Source: Gracilaria domingensis (Eukaryota > Rhodophyta > Florideophyceae > Gracilariales > Gracilariaceae). Taken from it: a DNA stretch of 64,000 nucleotides. Position 1 is the stretch's first letter. The number at the start of each line of letters is the position of its first letter. The position numbers were made by a program, and so were the translations under genes. A model generated the notes under the pieces. The model was not told the origin of the DNA. It did not search any database and worked only from the letters and a program-made list of their open reading frames with translations. The stretch lies in NCBI GenBank assembly GCA_022539475.1, contig VCMS01000329.1, positions 1 through 64,000 of the forward strand, read 5' to 3'. Below are positions 54,531 through 64,000 of this stretch, in pieces.

Positions 54531-57500
54531 GGGGGATTCATGTTGATCGAAACCCATGCGATCATGTTGGGGAGACTGTTTGAACCGTACACAGTTGTGA
54601 TTGTACCCTTTTTGCTTTCATGTATGAGGGATACTGTTATCGAAGTTCGAAATGCCTGTTGGGCAGCGGCGCAGGCCTCCATGGCTGAGATTTATTCACA
54701 AGAAGTGAAAATGATTCTATTATCGTTGCTTACCGGTTTACAAGAAAGGCAATGGTGAACTAAGGCTGGCAGTGCTGAAGTCCTTGGCGCAATGGCTTTT
54801 TGTGCGCCGAGACAGCTCGCACAGTGTCTGCCTCAAGTAGTCCCGAAGCTTACAGAGGCATTGGCTGATGCTCATCCGAAGGTAGTCAACGCTGCTGAGT
54901 CAGGAGTAAACAGAATCGCAGCTGTGGTCCGGAGTTCTGAGGTACGAAAACTCTCACCTTTTCTTCTCGCTGCTTTGAGGGACCCCTCCGGTAGAACAGG
55001 TGGTGCAATTGATGGCATGCTTGGATCGGAGTTCGTTCATGCTATAGATGCGGCTTCCTTGGCCCTCTTGATTCCGCCATTACATCGAGCGCTGCGCGAT
55101 AGAAATTATGAGTTGAAGAAGCGCTCAGCCGCTATCGCAGGGTCCATGTGCAACAATGTTGCAAATCATGAAGATGTTGTGCCGCACCTCCATCTCCTTC
55201 TTCCAGATATACGTACGACTCTGCCCACCTCTTTTAGGTGGATCGCGACATAATACGGATGGTTTAAGTGATCGTCCCATGGCAAGCAGTGGGATTGTTT
55301 CTTCGAGTGCTGAAAGATCTGGCGCTGCCATGGGTCACGCCGAAATATCAGCATCTATGAACGACAGGAGACTGGAAGAAGTGCTAAGCAATGTTCTCAA
55401 CGCTGGCGAGTCGTCGGCGAAGGCCCGGAAGGTGGATTGATGCTTATCGCATCTATGCAGCGCGCTCTGGGAGATAGATTTGAAGAAAGACTCGGAACCT
55501 CGCTGGCCGCCATTCTCAAAGGCCTCTCAGATGATGCTAATAGCGTGCGAGAAGCAGCCCTGGAGGTAGAACACAATCTTTTCTCTGCTTATGCCAAGAC
55601 TTCGTTGGATAATTTACTACCCGAGTTGCTATCTGCAATGTGTGAAAAGCTGTGGACTATACGTCAGGCGGCTACCCAACTGTTGGGTGATATACTTTTA
55701 GTTATTGCGGGTGCAAAGCCGGAGAACCCGGATGTCTTTGCGCCCAACCCCGCAGCAGAGAATGGTGCGGAGGAGGATGGCGAGGAGAACGGTTCAGAAG
55801 AAAGAGATGGGAAGGACAATGAAGAATAAGACGAAGAGTTTGAATCACTAGAACAAGCAGCAGCTGCAATGACCACGGAAGCGACGATGAGAGCGAATGA
55901 AGAAGTACTCGGAACTGATAGACGCAATGAAGTGCTCGCGGCGCTATATATCATTCGATGCGATGTCAGCGTGCGAGTTCGTCAGACGGGGGTACAAGTT
56001 TGGAAGTCTGTAGTCGCCAACACTCCGCGCGTTCTTCGCGAAATCATGCCTTATGCAGTATAACAAATATTTGACGGCCTTGGCGATGACGACGAGGAAC
56101 GCAGAGCTGCATCGGGACGAACACTAACTGATCTGTCACAGAAGCTGGGTGATCGAGTTGTACCGGAAGTGCTTCCTGCACTTCGCAGCCGCATTTGCAA
56201 CAGAGAGGCATCTGCGAGAATCAGACGTGAAGCATGCGAAGGCCTGGGAGAACTTGTTGGCGCAAGTCCGAAAAACCAATGGGAGGAGTATGCGAGTGAC
56301 CTCATCGACAGTGTGTATCAAGCGTTGTTTGACACACTACCTGTCGTACGCTCCGTTGCGGTAGAGGTGTTTTCACTTTTGCTTAAACCTTTGGGTACCT
56401 CTGTGGTGGTCGTGATCGTCTCCGGAGTGATTGAGAAACTTTCTTCGGACTCGGCTGAGGCCGATAGAGCGCTGGAAAGTCTGAAACTCATGTTGATATC
56501 AGGCGGACCGCGCCTCACGTCGATTGTTGTGCCTCGGCTGATTGCAACACGGCCGCTGCAAGCAGCCGCATGCAAAGATTGATCTACCGCGGCCACTGTG
56601 TCGCAGAGTGGGTTTGAACCCTACGTAAGTGATGTGGTGGATGCGGTTGTGGACACTCTTGAAGAGGTAGACGCGAGCTCCGAAACGGAAGCCATCGAGA
56701 GCGTGCTGGGAGCAATAGCAAATGCTGGAGTGGAGACACGAAAGCTGATGCTAGACGTTTTGTTCGCCAAGTATAACGAGGGATACGCTGAGCGCAGGAT
56801 TGCTGCCAGCCGTGCCATACAAGGCTTCTGTCGGAGATCATCGCCAGATGTGGTGAGCACTGCAGCAGTTTCGCTGTTGGAGGTGCTGGTACGGCAGTTC
56901 GCTGAAAGCGACGAGATGGCTGCAAAGAGCTCGTGGGAAGCGTTGAGCACGCTATCTGAAGTGGTACCGAGCGAGACACTGAGCGGTCACATTGCGGTGA
57001 CCCGACAGTCACTGCGGGCGGCAACCTCTGGCATTTCTGCGGATTCATCAACAGCCGTTACTGCACTGCAGATGCCCAAAGCAGCGGCGCCTTTTGTGCC
57101 TATATTCACGACAGGGCTGCTGGGCGGAAGCCCGGAGCTACGCGAACAATCAACACTGGGCATTGCCGAACTGGTGAAAGTGAGCAGCACCAAGGGCTTG
57201 GGCGCGTTGGTGATCAAATTGGCTGGTCCGCTGATTCGAGTGATCTCCGGTGGCTTTCCGTGGCAGGTGAAGGCAGCTATTCTGAGAGCGCTGCTGGTGC
57301 TGCTGAAGGAGGGTGACATGATGCTGCGATCGTTCGCGACGCAGCTGCAAAGCACGTTTGTGAAGAGTCTGTCGGACAACAGCCGGCTCCTTCGCGTAAG
57401 GGCGTGCGCGGCACTCGGGGCGCTCGTGAGCATCCAGAGCCAGCTGGAGCCGCTGCTGAACGAGCTTATCAACTTGAGCATAAACGGAGTGAACAGTGGG

Positions 57501-58329
57501 GCTCGAAATGCGTCGCTGCACTCGCTGTCGCAGGTTTTCAAGGTGGCGTAGAAGCTGCCGAACAGCGCGTTTGGTGGCACGGCGACGAGCATTGCAGAGG
57601 CGCTCGGCGAGGACAATGCGGAGGTGCGCGATGCGGCGGGGCGATGCCTGGGTGTGCTCGGCGGGCGGTGCGGCAGCAGCAGCGAGTACTGCGGAATACT
57701 GGACGCCGTAGTGGACAAGTACAAGGGCGAAGAGTGCGAGTACGCCCAGCGAGTGAGCTGCATCGAGTCGATGGGCTACGTGTTCAAGAAAGGCAAGCAG
57801 GTGGCGGGGATGAGCTGTGCGGACATAGAGCGCTTCGTAGAGCATGTGTACGGCGCGTTTGACAGCGGCATCTGGCAGCTGCGCGCCGGCGGGTGCTGGG
57901 CGCTCGGCAACGTGGCGGTGGCACTGCACGGCGGCGCGTGCGCACCCGGCGCGGGCGCGGGCACGGCGCGTCCTGGCGCGCTGCGGCTGAGCGAGAGCAC
58001 AGAATTTGACGAGAGCGCGGAGGTGCGCATGGCGGCGCTGAGGGCGCTCAAGGGCGCGATGGGCGCGGATGGGTCGGTGGTGGATCTTTGCCAGGCGAAC
58101 GTGGTGGCGTGCGCGGGCGCGTGCAACACCGAAGTGCTCGACGCGTTGGAGCGCGGTGTTGCGGCTCGGGGGGTTGAAGAGAGGCGCGAGGCGCTGCTGC
58201 GCGGCTGCATCGACGAGGAATACTGGCCGCTCATGGAATGGGCGGCGCTGAGCGAATCGTACGAGGAGCTCGAGTAGTGCGCAGGGACGTGTGGGAAATG
58301 AGCTTTTATATCATAAAGGCGGCGTCCAA

Positions 58330-59040
58330 GGAGGCACCTGAGGCGGCCAGCCCAGCGGCGTGCGGCTTCGGCATGGCGTGTATCACGCGCACCGCCTGGG
58401 TTGAGAACATTCGGTGCATGTGCAGGAAGGTGGCTCCGCGCCGGCGGAAAACGCAGTCGCGCGCCCACGCGAGACGGTGAGACGCAACGCGCAGCAGCGC
58501 CGCCCAGGCGCTCGTATCGTAGTGCACTGGTAGCACGGCGTGGCTGCACGGCAAGCCGCGCAACAGCCGCGAAGGCAACGCCACCGGCGCACGGCGCGCG
58601 AAGCGCGCATGGGGCCCAGCTGGCCGTAGAGGTCAGCAGCATCGTACCTTCCGCCAGCTGCAGCACATGTACGTGACGCACAAGCGCTCGCTGGGTGGAA
58701 GCGGCAGCGGCGCTGCGACCGCGCTACATCCTAGCGCAGTGACAACGTCGCAGACGCCAGTCCGCCCTGAAGCGGCGCCGTGCGCCCGTCCGACAGCAGA
58801 ACCCGCCACCTGGGCGCGGCGTCGGCGCCAAGCGCCGTCGCCGAGAACGCTGCCAGATGTGACCGCTGCACGCTCAGCGCCGCCTGCAGTCCAGGCGCCG
58901 CCGCCGCCGCCACCGCGCACCGCATTCAGGAGGCTGCCGCCGCGCGCGCACCGCAGCTGGCGCCACCCATCGCCGCCGCGGCCCACGCGCCACTCCCAGC
59001 GCCGCCGCCGCACCGCCGCCTATTTATTCGATTTGCCCGC
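58330..59040 (-). pseudogene. GC-rich unknown gene, copy 2
   Basis: The minus strand encodes ALSVQRSHLAAFSATALG and RWRVLLSDGRTAPLQGGLA, then LQLAEGTMLLTSTASWAP, RGLPCSHAVLPVHYD and RLAWARDCVFRRRGATFLHM. These align in order with copy 1, with frame changes between blocks. The upstream AT-rich box (ttattcgatttgc near 59,020) is shared too. The two copies flank GCN1 in the same orientation. Divergence is large enough that they are not a recent duplication. Function unknown. Confidence 0.5.
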
Positions 59041-60060
59041 GCGCACCTCACCCACCCTTTACTCACGCCTTACTCACTCGTGGCAACTCTGGAGCCGCCC
59101 GCGCCCGCTCCCCGTGCCGCCCCCCTCTCCATTTCGTCGCCGTGGCCGTCCACGCGGCTGGACATTCTACCACCGCTGCACAGCCCCCTACCCATCCACC
59201 GCCACCGCCACCGTCCCCCACCGCAGCCACGGCCGCCGCGCGCGCTGCCGCCCATCCGCGCGCCCCCTGCCGCACATGCTGAGCGTCGCGCCGCCGCGCG
59301 CGTACCACCTGCTGTCCGCGCTGCCTGTGGCAGGCGCACTGCGCCACGCTCCGCTACCGCCCCCGCGCTGTTGCGAGCTTCTGCCTGCGCCGTTCCCCAC
59401 GGGACTGCTGCTGCGCCCGTCGCGTTTGCTGTTCCTGCCGCCGCACTCTATGCTGCCGCCGCTGACGCCGGCTTCGCCGCTCATGCCGGCGCACGCGTCG
59501 CTGCTGCGCAACCTGTCAGCGCCGTCGCTGCGGCCGCACCAGCACGACGCGCGCACTCTCGCCACTGCTGGCGGCGTTGCGCGCCGGGGGCCCCCGGCGC
59601 GCCACTGGAAAGCGCGAAGTCGTCGAGCTACCCCTGTTTGTCGCTCTCGACGCCCGCCCGGCCACCCAGCGCGCGGGGTGCTTGCCGCGCACGCACGCGC
59701 TGCCAGCGGCGTCAGGTGCCATGACGACGTACGGCTCGCCGGCCGCCAGCTGCATGGCATGGCCGCGCTGCTCGTTCAGTTCGCCGGGATCTAACAACGG
59801 CGTGAGTGGGCGCGCCACCAAGTCGAACGGGCGGCGCGACAGATACACGCGCTTCACGGCGTAGGAGGAAGGAAGGAAGCGATGCTGCTAGACTGCGTGC
59901 GCGACGGTGGCGTGGGCAACTGGAAGAAGGTCTTGAGCAGCTACTGCTTCCGCTGGAAGCGAACCGCGGTGGACCGCGGCGGCGCTGAGGACGTGGAAGT
60001 CGTGGAAGCATTCCGCCCTGAAACGATACTGGCAAAATGTGAGCGCGACTGAACATGAAG
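59041..60060. other. GC-rich stretch with overlapping ORFs on both strands
   Basis: Extreme GC opens long frames on both strands: plus 58,667-59,794 and 58,780-59,724, minus 59,188-59,760 and 59,516-59,857. The minus ORF from 59,857 (VYLSRRPFDLVARPLTPLL, then AAGEPYVVMAPDAAGS) has the least repetitive composition and may be real. A short plus ORF at 59,881-60,052 (CVRDGGVGNWKKVLSSY) faintly resembles a Myb/SANT helix. None can be assigned. Confidence 0.35.
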
Positions 60061-60529
60061 ATCTCATTCGCTCGTGCCTTTGAGGCACCGCACTGAAGAC
60101 AAATTCATACATCGAATACAAAAAGGCATGCATCTTCCGCTCAAATGCGATATAGTAGTGAAAACACCCTCTATCTCTCCACATGATCTTTCTCACTGGC
60201 ATTCAGTAGCGAGCCGTATTCGCTGCGGTGACTTTCAATCACTCCAATCACGCCTTTGTCATCACACAGCAGCTGCTACACTGTCGTGAAGCCGTCACTC
60301 CCGGTGAAAGATGCGCGCCGGAATGCAGACCAGAGTTTCAAAGTGATTTTTGTTGCTTTGATGCAGTTTCAAAACCGTAAGGAAAACAGCTTTTTCTTTC
60401 TAAGCGCGCACCAGGATCATCACGATCGTAGATATGAGAAGTCATGTCTTCATCAAATCGGAAACGCTTTTTGTTTTGATGCTCATCATTTCTTCTTTTC
60501 TATCTCTTCCTTACGCGCGCATTTTCAGA
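60053..60529. other. non-coding stretch
   Basis: No supported gene. GC content falls back to the level of the surrounding region. Confidence 0.45.
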
Positions 60530-60960
60530 ACTTACTAGACAAGTTCCACTTCCACTTGTAGGTTCGTCCTGCTGAACGGCAGGAATGGAACGATTTTCTC
60601 GTAATTACATGATTCGCGTACAGTTCTTCTGATAGATCTGTTTAATATCTTCAATTCGAACCAGTGTGAGCTGATCCTTGTAAAATGCGCCAAACGTTGA
60701 TTCTCTTTCTTTGAAGAAGATAACCATATTCCTGAAGTCAAGATGAGCAATAGCGAGATGAATATCTGCTTTGAGATTACTAATCTTCGTAATTCCTTTC
60801 ATCCCATCCACGCACATGCTATGCTCATATTCCCTCCATTTACTAATGTCGACGTTGATTCGAACTTTGTCGCAGTACTAAGAAACCATTACAGAATGAA
60901 GAAAAGTTTTTGCAGCACGTCTCAAGGCAAGAAGTTTGAGACGGAAGTGTGCAGTTCAAG
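60530..60960 (-). pseudogene. unknown gene fragment with in-frame stops
   Basis: One minus-strand frame reads HFRLKLLALRRAAKTF, a TAG near 60,880, then KVRINVDISKWREYEHS, ITKISNLKADIHLAIAHLD, MVIFFKERESTFGAFYK and LTLVRIEDIKQIYQK, ending near 60,605. It looks like genuine coding sequence with mixed helix/strand character. I do not recognise it. The TAG and an upstream TGA near 60,958 suggest decay. Confidence 0.4.
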
Positions 60961-61017
60961 GGAGTAGAAATACCGCATGAATCTAAGCATAAAAAGTTTT
61001 GAATTCTAGAGAGATGT

Positions 61018-61311
61018 TTGTGCTGTACTTGTGTCATTGTAGAGATGAAAAAAACCCGGTCTGTTTCAGAGAGTGGTGTTCTGGTTTATATTGCTGCGTC
61101 GGGTGGCGTTCCGAGTTGCCCTCCTTTCGCGACGGGCGAGGAAAGTGACAGTACTTCGGAAAAGAATAGTAAGAGCGAAGGAAGAAGATATACATCTGTT
61201 CACGTGTGTATAACCTACTTCTGTTCTTTGCAAAGTACTTTACACTGCTATGAGAAGAAGCCTAAGAGATCTACTTTGAACGGCTATAGGGTTTATTTCA
61301 AACACCTGTAG
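61018..61311 (+). CDS. hypothetical ORF
   Basis: 97 codons with a short hydrophobic stretch (GVLVYIAASGGVPSCPPF) and a Ser/Glu/Lys-rich middle. No homologue recognised. It may be chance. Confidence 0.2.
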   Translation: MCCTCVIVEMKKTRSVSESGVLVYIAASGGVPSCPPFATGEESDSTSEKNSKSEGRRYTSVHVCITYFCSLQSTLHCYEKKPKRSTLNGYRVYFKHL

Positions 61312-61573
61312 ATTGTTGTCGCATGCCAAGGAAAGTTTCGTTTTCACAGAAACTTAGGTTAAAAAGAGCATAGCCACTGATGTGTATTGAAAACCCAAGA
61401 GAGAACCCATACCTTTTACAGAGTGTGAGCAGAAGCGATTCCGAGTACCATTTTAGCCAGCCCAATATTTGCTCTATTGTTCACGTACCCCACAATTCCC
61501 TTGTGAGTCGGTAAGATCAGCTGGTTGCGATGTTTTTGCTGCCACCGAAAACTTTCAGCGGTGCAGAAGAGTT

Positions 61574-61906
61574 TCATGCGTAGAGCTTAGTAGGAAGCAG
61601 ATTTGGGACAGTAGTGATATCGGGCCAAGCACGGTTAATGATTCTTGACGCTTCTTTGTACTGCATCAGATTTATGTGCAAGACAGGTTGTGAAACGAGC
61701 GCCCTGTGAATGCCAAACATAGCTCGAAGAGCCAACTTATGCAGCAACCACATATTGTTGATCTGTTCAGCCCATTTTGCTTCTTCTAGAAGGATATGAA
61801 GCATTGCAAGACGTAGGCCGCCTCGCTTTTGTCCTAATAACGCAGAGTCATGAGGCCTAGGTAAAGTTAAGCTTCTCCGGCGCACGAGAGGTGAATGACC
61901 ATGCAA
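61574..61906 (-). CDS. hypothetical ORF
   Basis: 110 codons, helix-rich in the middle (LAMLHILLEEAKWAEQINN, LHKLALRAMFGIHRALV). Composition looks coding. No domain recognised. It may be the 3' end of a broken gene. Confidence 0.3.
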   Translation of the reverse strand: MHGHSPLVRRRSLTLPRPHDSALLGQKRGGLRLAMLHILLEEAKWAEQINNMWLLHKLALRAMFGIHRALVSQPVLHINLMQYKEASRIINRAWPDITTVPNLLPTKLYA

Positions 61907-62091
61907 AAGATCGGAAAGAGCAGATGTATTTCAGATGGGCATCTTGCCGCAGGTCGCTGCCGTTCTGTTGTGGGTTGATAACTCAACGTCTTCTGTGGTT
62001 TGGACAAAAGCTGCATTCTTCAAATGATGGCATTAAAATTGGCTTCAATGCCCTGCAGCGGAGCTAACGACGGTAACAGTCTCAGATTGGG

Positions 62092-62649
62092 TCAATCAGT
62101 AACGAGAAAAGTCGGAACTTGCATTGGCGATTGGTTAAAAGGGGTGACGCGATTGCACCAATAACATTTGGAGACGACACCGTGAAACAAACGAAAAATG
62201 CCTGCTTTGTTGGCTGAGCACGAACGGAACCGGCTCCGCTTCACAGAGTCGAACAGACGCGCGTGACCACCATTAAGCCACTTTTGTACCAGTTGCGCGG
62301 GAGTGAGCGATGTAGTTAGCGCCACCACAGAGCTTTCGAACTTACGTGTCTTTCTCCTATTTTGCCCCAACGCCACGCATGGCAGCGGTAACCCTGACTC
62401 GCACACAGTGCGCATGATGCAATACGTTGGCGGCCGTGTAGAGGGAGCGGCGACAGAAAGGAGATGTCCGCTTTGTATGAAATGGCTGATGCGAAAGCTC
62501 GCTGTCCGAGCGTGATCTGTAGGGCGGTCGGAAGAGAAGTAAGCGGCATTGATGAGAGCTGCCAATCGCCGAGACAAATGAGCCGAAAACGGCTGTTCAG
62601 TGAGGCCTTCATCGTCAGCGATGGTTTGTGCCCTCAGTCCACCATCCAT
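62092..62649 (-). CDS. hypothetical ORF
   Basis: 185 codons with no recognised domain. Overlapping plus-strand ORFs (62,303-62,515, 62,464-62,670) are about equally plausible, so the coding strand is uncertain. Confidence 0.25.
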   Translation of the reverse strand: MDGGLRAQTIADDEGLTEQPFSAHLSRRLAALINAAYFSSDRPTDHARTASFRISHFIQSGHLLSVAAPSTRPPTYCIMRTVCESGLPLPCVALGQNRRKTRKFESSVVALTTSLTPAQLVQKWLNGGHARLFDSVKRSRFRSCSANKAGIFRLFHGVVSKCYWCNRVTPFNQSPMQVPTFLVTD

Positions 62650-62736
62650 GGGACAATTTCGAACCCTTAAGCGCTTTCAGAGCCTCAGTCTCCAAGCTCT
62701 ATCGCCATAAGCGCTCTACCTGCCAGAGGGCAGAAA

Positions 62737-63319
62737 ATGCGTTCTGTTTTGGAGGATCTCAGCCTGCCTGTCGGTCCGTTAGACGAGGAGTATCACCGCA
62801 GTGATAATTTGTTCTGGAATACTCTATCTCTCTCTATGGAAAGCATGTTGCCCGGAACGGTACAGCGTAGAGAAGGATGAATGAAAAGGTTATCACCGAC
62901 GAGTTCTACCTCCGTTATTTGAACAAAGAGGAAGACCTCAATAGACTAAAGAATGTCTCCGAAGTGACCACTGCCGATACTGCCTTTAACCTTCTTTACA
63001 CAGACGGCATGTTATGCGATATGAGAACAAACCGCGACAGGTGCTTGTAGATTACGTGTGCATCGAAGACATAGTATCACTACCCGACATACCAAAATGC
63101 CCCGCAAAGCGAAGAGTTTTCTTTCTCAACTCCATCCGCCACGTTCAATGCTGCCTGTATGACATTGACTTCTTCAAAAAGGCATTCTACAATCATCCGC
63201 TGTATATGCGGAAAGTGGAAGGCATTCAGAAGCCTATCCACTGTTCGCTCGAAGAAGAAGAAGGGCCTTTCGAAGGTCTTCTGGCCGATTCATATCAGAA
63301 GGCAAGTCTCAGCTTATGA
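62737..63319 (+). pseudogene. unknown gene in three frames
   Basis: Frame pieces fit end to end: 62,737-62,880 (VLEDLSLPVGPLDEEYHR, LFWNTLSLSMESMLPG), 62,877-63,052 (EKVITDEFYLRYLNKEEDL, TADTAFNLLYTDGMLCD) and 63,040-63,319 (LVDYVCIEDIVSLPDIP, VFFLNSIRHVQCC). The amino-acid texture is convincing, but I do not know the family. Two one-base frame changes separate the pieces. It ends 13 bp before the 3' end of the minus-strand isomerase gene, so the two are convergent. Confidence 0.45.
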
Positions 63320-63331
63320 CATTTAACCCAT

Positions 63332-63988
63332 CTAAATTTTGGCTTTGCGTGCACTTAATCGAGAAATCACGTTGCTCAAGCTTTTGACTACGTCCGCGTC
63401 GCACACTCTATACCAACCGTTCTGCGCCTCTTCACTTGCGTAGTTTCCCCACTCGTTCGCAAATTGTATTCTTTTTTCTACTTTCGTTGCGGCGCGACCA
63501 TGGGCCTCACGTCTGTCGGAGAATTTGTTTGCAGCACGGAGTGCGGAATGAATAAGTTGTTTTGAATCTCCATAAACTACATCGTCTATTAGGCCGAGTC
63601 TTTTTGCTTGGTTGACCTTGATCATGGTGCCTTTTGAGATCATGCGTTCGCCTTTCGACCGCACTGAACACAGTTTCAAAATCAGCAGCGCGTATTACTA
63701 GGGAACGCTGATACCGAGAGCCACTTCGTTGAGCCCCATGAAGATGTTTTCCAAGGCAACTCGATAATCGCAGTATAGAGACAGCACGCATCCTCCTGCT
63801 GCTGTGGCTCCACGAAGAGCAGAAATTGTGTAAAGCGGAGTGGCATAAAGACGAGCTAAAAATAACATAGATATTTTCCAGAACGTATAGAAGCGTTTCT
63901 CTGACGTGGATCGTGCATGCAGTCCTGTGAGATCGTTGCCTGCGGAAAAGATGTTTCGACGCGCGGCAGAGGAAAAGATTAGTACCAT
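63332..63988 (-). pseudogene. enoyl-CoA isomerase (crotonase fold), two tandem stops, start uncertain
   Basis: The minus strand carries crotonase-family motifs: NIFSAGNDLTGL (CoA/oxyanion site), YTISALRGATAAGGC (second oxyanion Gly), CDYRVA and GLNEVALGISVP, whose Glu aligns with the catalytic acid of the delta3-delta2-enoyl-CoA isomerases used in unsaturated fatty-acid beta-oxidation. Next come two consecutive stops in the same frame, TAG (63,698-63,700) and TAA (63,695-63,697). The frame then continues with ISKGTMIKVNQAKRLGLID, a typical family segment. The last residues are AKI, compatible with a PTS1-type peroxisomal signal. No indel is needed to read the whole. The N terminus probably lies beyond the window edge. 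Confidence 0.85.
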
Positions 63989-64000
63989 GGTTAAGGCCGG

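Larger units (their letters stand above)
52350..58277 (+). pseudogene. GCN1: GCN1 (eIF2-alpha kinase activator) pseudogene, 5' truncated
   Basis: GCN1 is a cytosolic HEAT-repeat protein that binds stalled or collided ribosomes and activates the kinase GCN2. Diagnostic stretches in family order: LGRLFEPYTVV, TKAGSAEVLGAMAF, CLPQVVPKLTEAL, SEFVHAIDAASLALLIPPL, SAERSGAAMGHAE, LWTIRQAATQLLGD, RRNEVLAALY, ANTPRVLREIMP, ASGRTLTDLSQKLGDRVV and AGPLIRVISGGFPWQVKAA. The N-terminal third is missing. Lesions: an A-run frameshift near 52,843, TGA 52,936, a 76 bp tandem duplication, TGA 53,579, TAG 53,831, an insert replacing ~60 residues (54,104-54,530), TGA 54,756 (where Arg is conserved), frame changes near 55,230 and 55,437, TAA 55,827, TAA 56,061, TGA 56,580 and TAG 57,549. 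The frame from 55,437 to 58,277 has no indel. Confidence 0.92.

Noticed and set aside
58667-59794. A 375-codon plus-strand gene
   Set aside because: It overlaps the minus-strand GC-rich gene whose protein is conserved between two copies. Its composition (Pro, Arg, Ala, Ser) is what extreme GC gives by chance.
37869-64000. Alternative genetic code with reassigned stop codons
   Set aside because: All three stops occur in the broken frames, yet the gag, RT and integrase ORFs stay open for 680-720 codons without any stop, and GCN1 is also truncated, duplicated and interrupted. Pseudogenes explain this better.
1-64000. CRISPR arrays, bacterial operons, rRNA or tRNA genes
   Set aside because: No spaced identical short repeats of that kind, no Shine-Dalgarno-led gene strings and no recognisable rRNA or cloverleaf sequence were seen on either strand.

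Overview
The window is eukaryotic DNA: chromodomain-type Ty3/gypsy retroelements, a roughly 190-225 bp satellite, hAT- and CACTA-like transposon debris, a MITE, and broken copies of conserved eukaryotic genes (GCN1, an enoyl-CoA isomerase, a molybdenum-cofactor-sulfurase-like enzyme). Long reading frames without recognisable introns point to an intron-poor, repeat-rich genome such as an alga or other protist. I cannot name the organism.

Region 1 (about 1-37,850) is one huge imperfect inverted duplication. The left arm is about 772-15,760 and the right arm about 22,492-37,847. Between them lie about 6.7 kb of non-mirrored sequence and an 822-base assembly gap (21,670-22,491). Reading inward, each arm holds about 0.8 kb of single-copy-looking DNA, about 4.2 kb of satellite, and a degenerate Ty3/gypsy element (element 1: gag, protease-RT, RNase H, integrase, chromodomain). 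Element 1 is inserted in the integrase of a related, more decayed element (element 2, 15,268-19,767). The outer 11 kb of the arms match almost base for base (left + right coordinate = 38,619). The right arm becomes rich in one-base indels toward the gap, which looks like unpolished long-read sequence, so the junction needs checking before any biological reading.

Region 2 (about 37,850-51,270) is a field of broken genes and transposons: an unknown gene with three in-frame stops, a frameshifted APH-family kinase, a GATA-finger/coiled-coil gene split by a 236 bp MITE, fragments of a MOCOS-like enzyme and a WD40 protein, a CACTA-like transposase fragment beside a second copy of the same MITE, an unknown zinc-finger gene, a hAT transposase with three nonsense codons, and a frameshifted gene with Cys/His motifs suggesting a thiol-peptidase-like fold.

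Region 3 (about 51,270-60,060) is a GC-rich island. A 5'-truncated GCN1 pseudogene of about 6 kb lies between two paralogous copies of an unknown GC-rich gene on the opposite strand. GCN1 carries several nonsense codons, a 76 bp tandem duplication, and an LTR/promoter-like insert with heat-shock-element motifs upstream of a TATA box.

Region 4 (about 60,060-64,000) holds unknown gene fragments and, at the right edge, a crotonase-fold enoyl-CoA isomerase with two consecutive stop codons. Almost no gene here is intact. The recurring pattern is a long conserved frame broken by nonsense codons with few or no indels.
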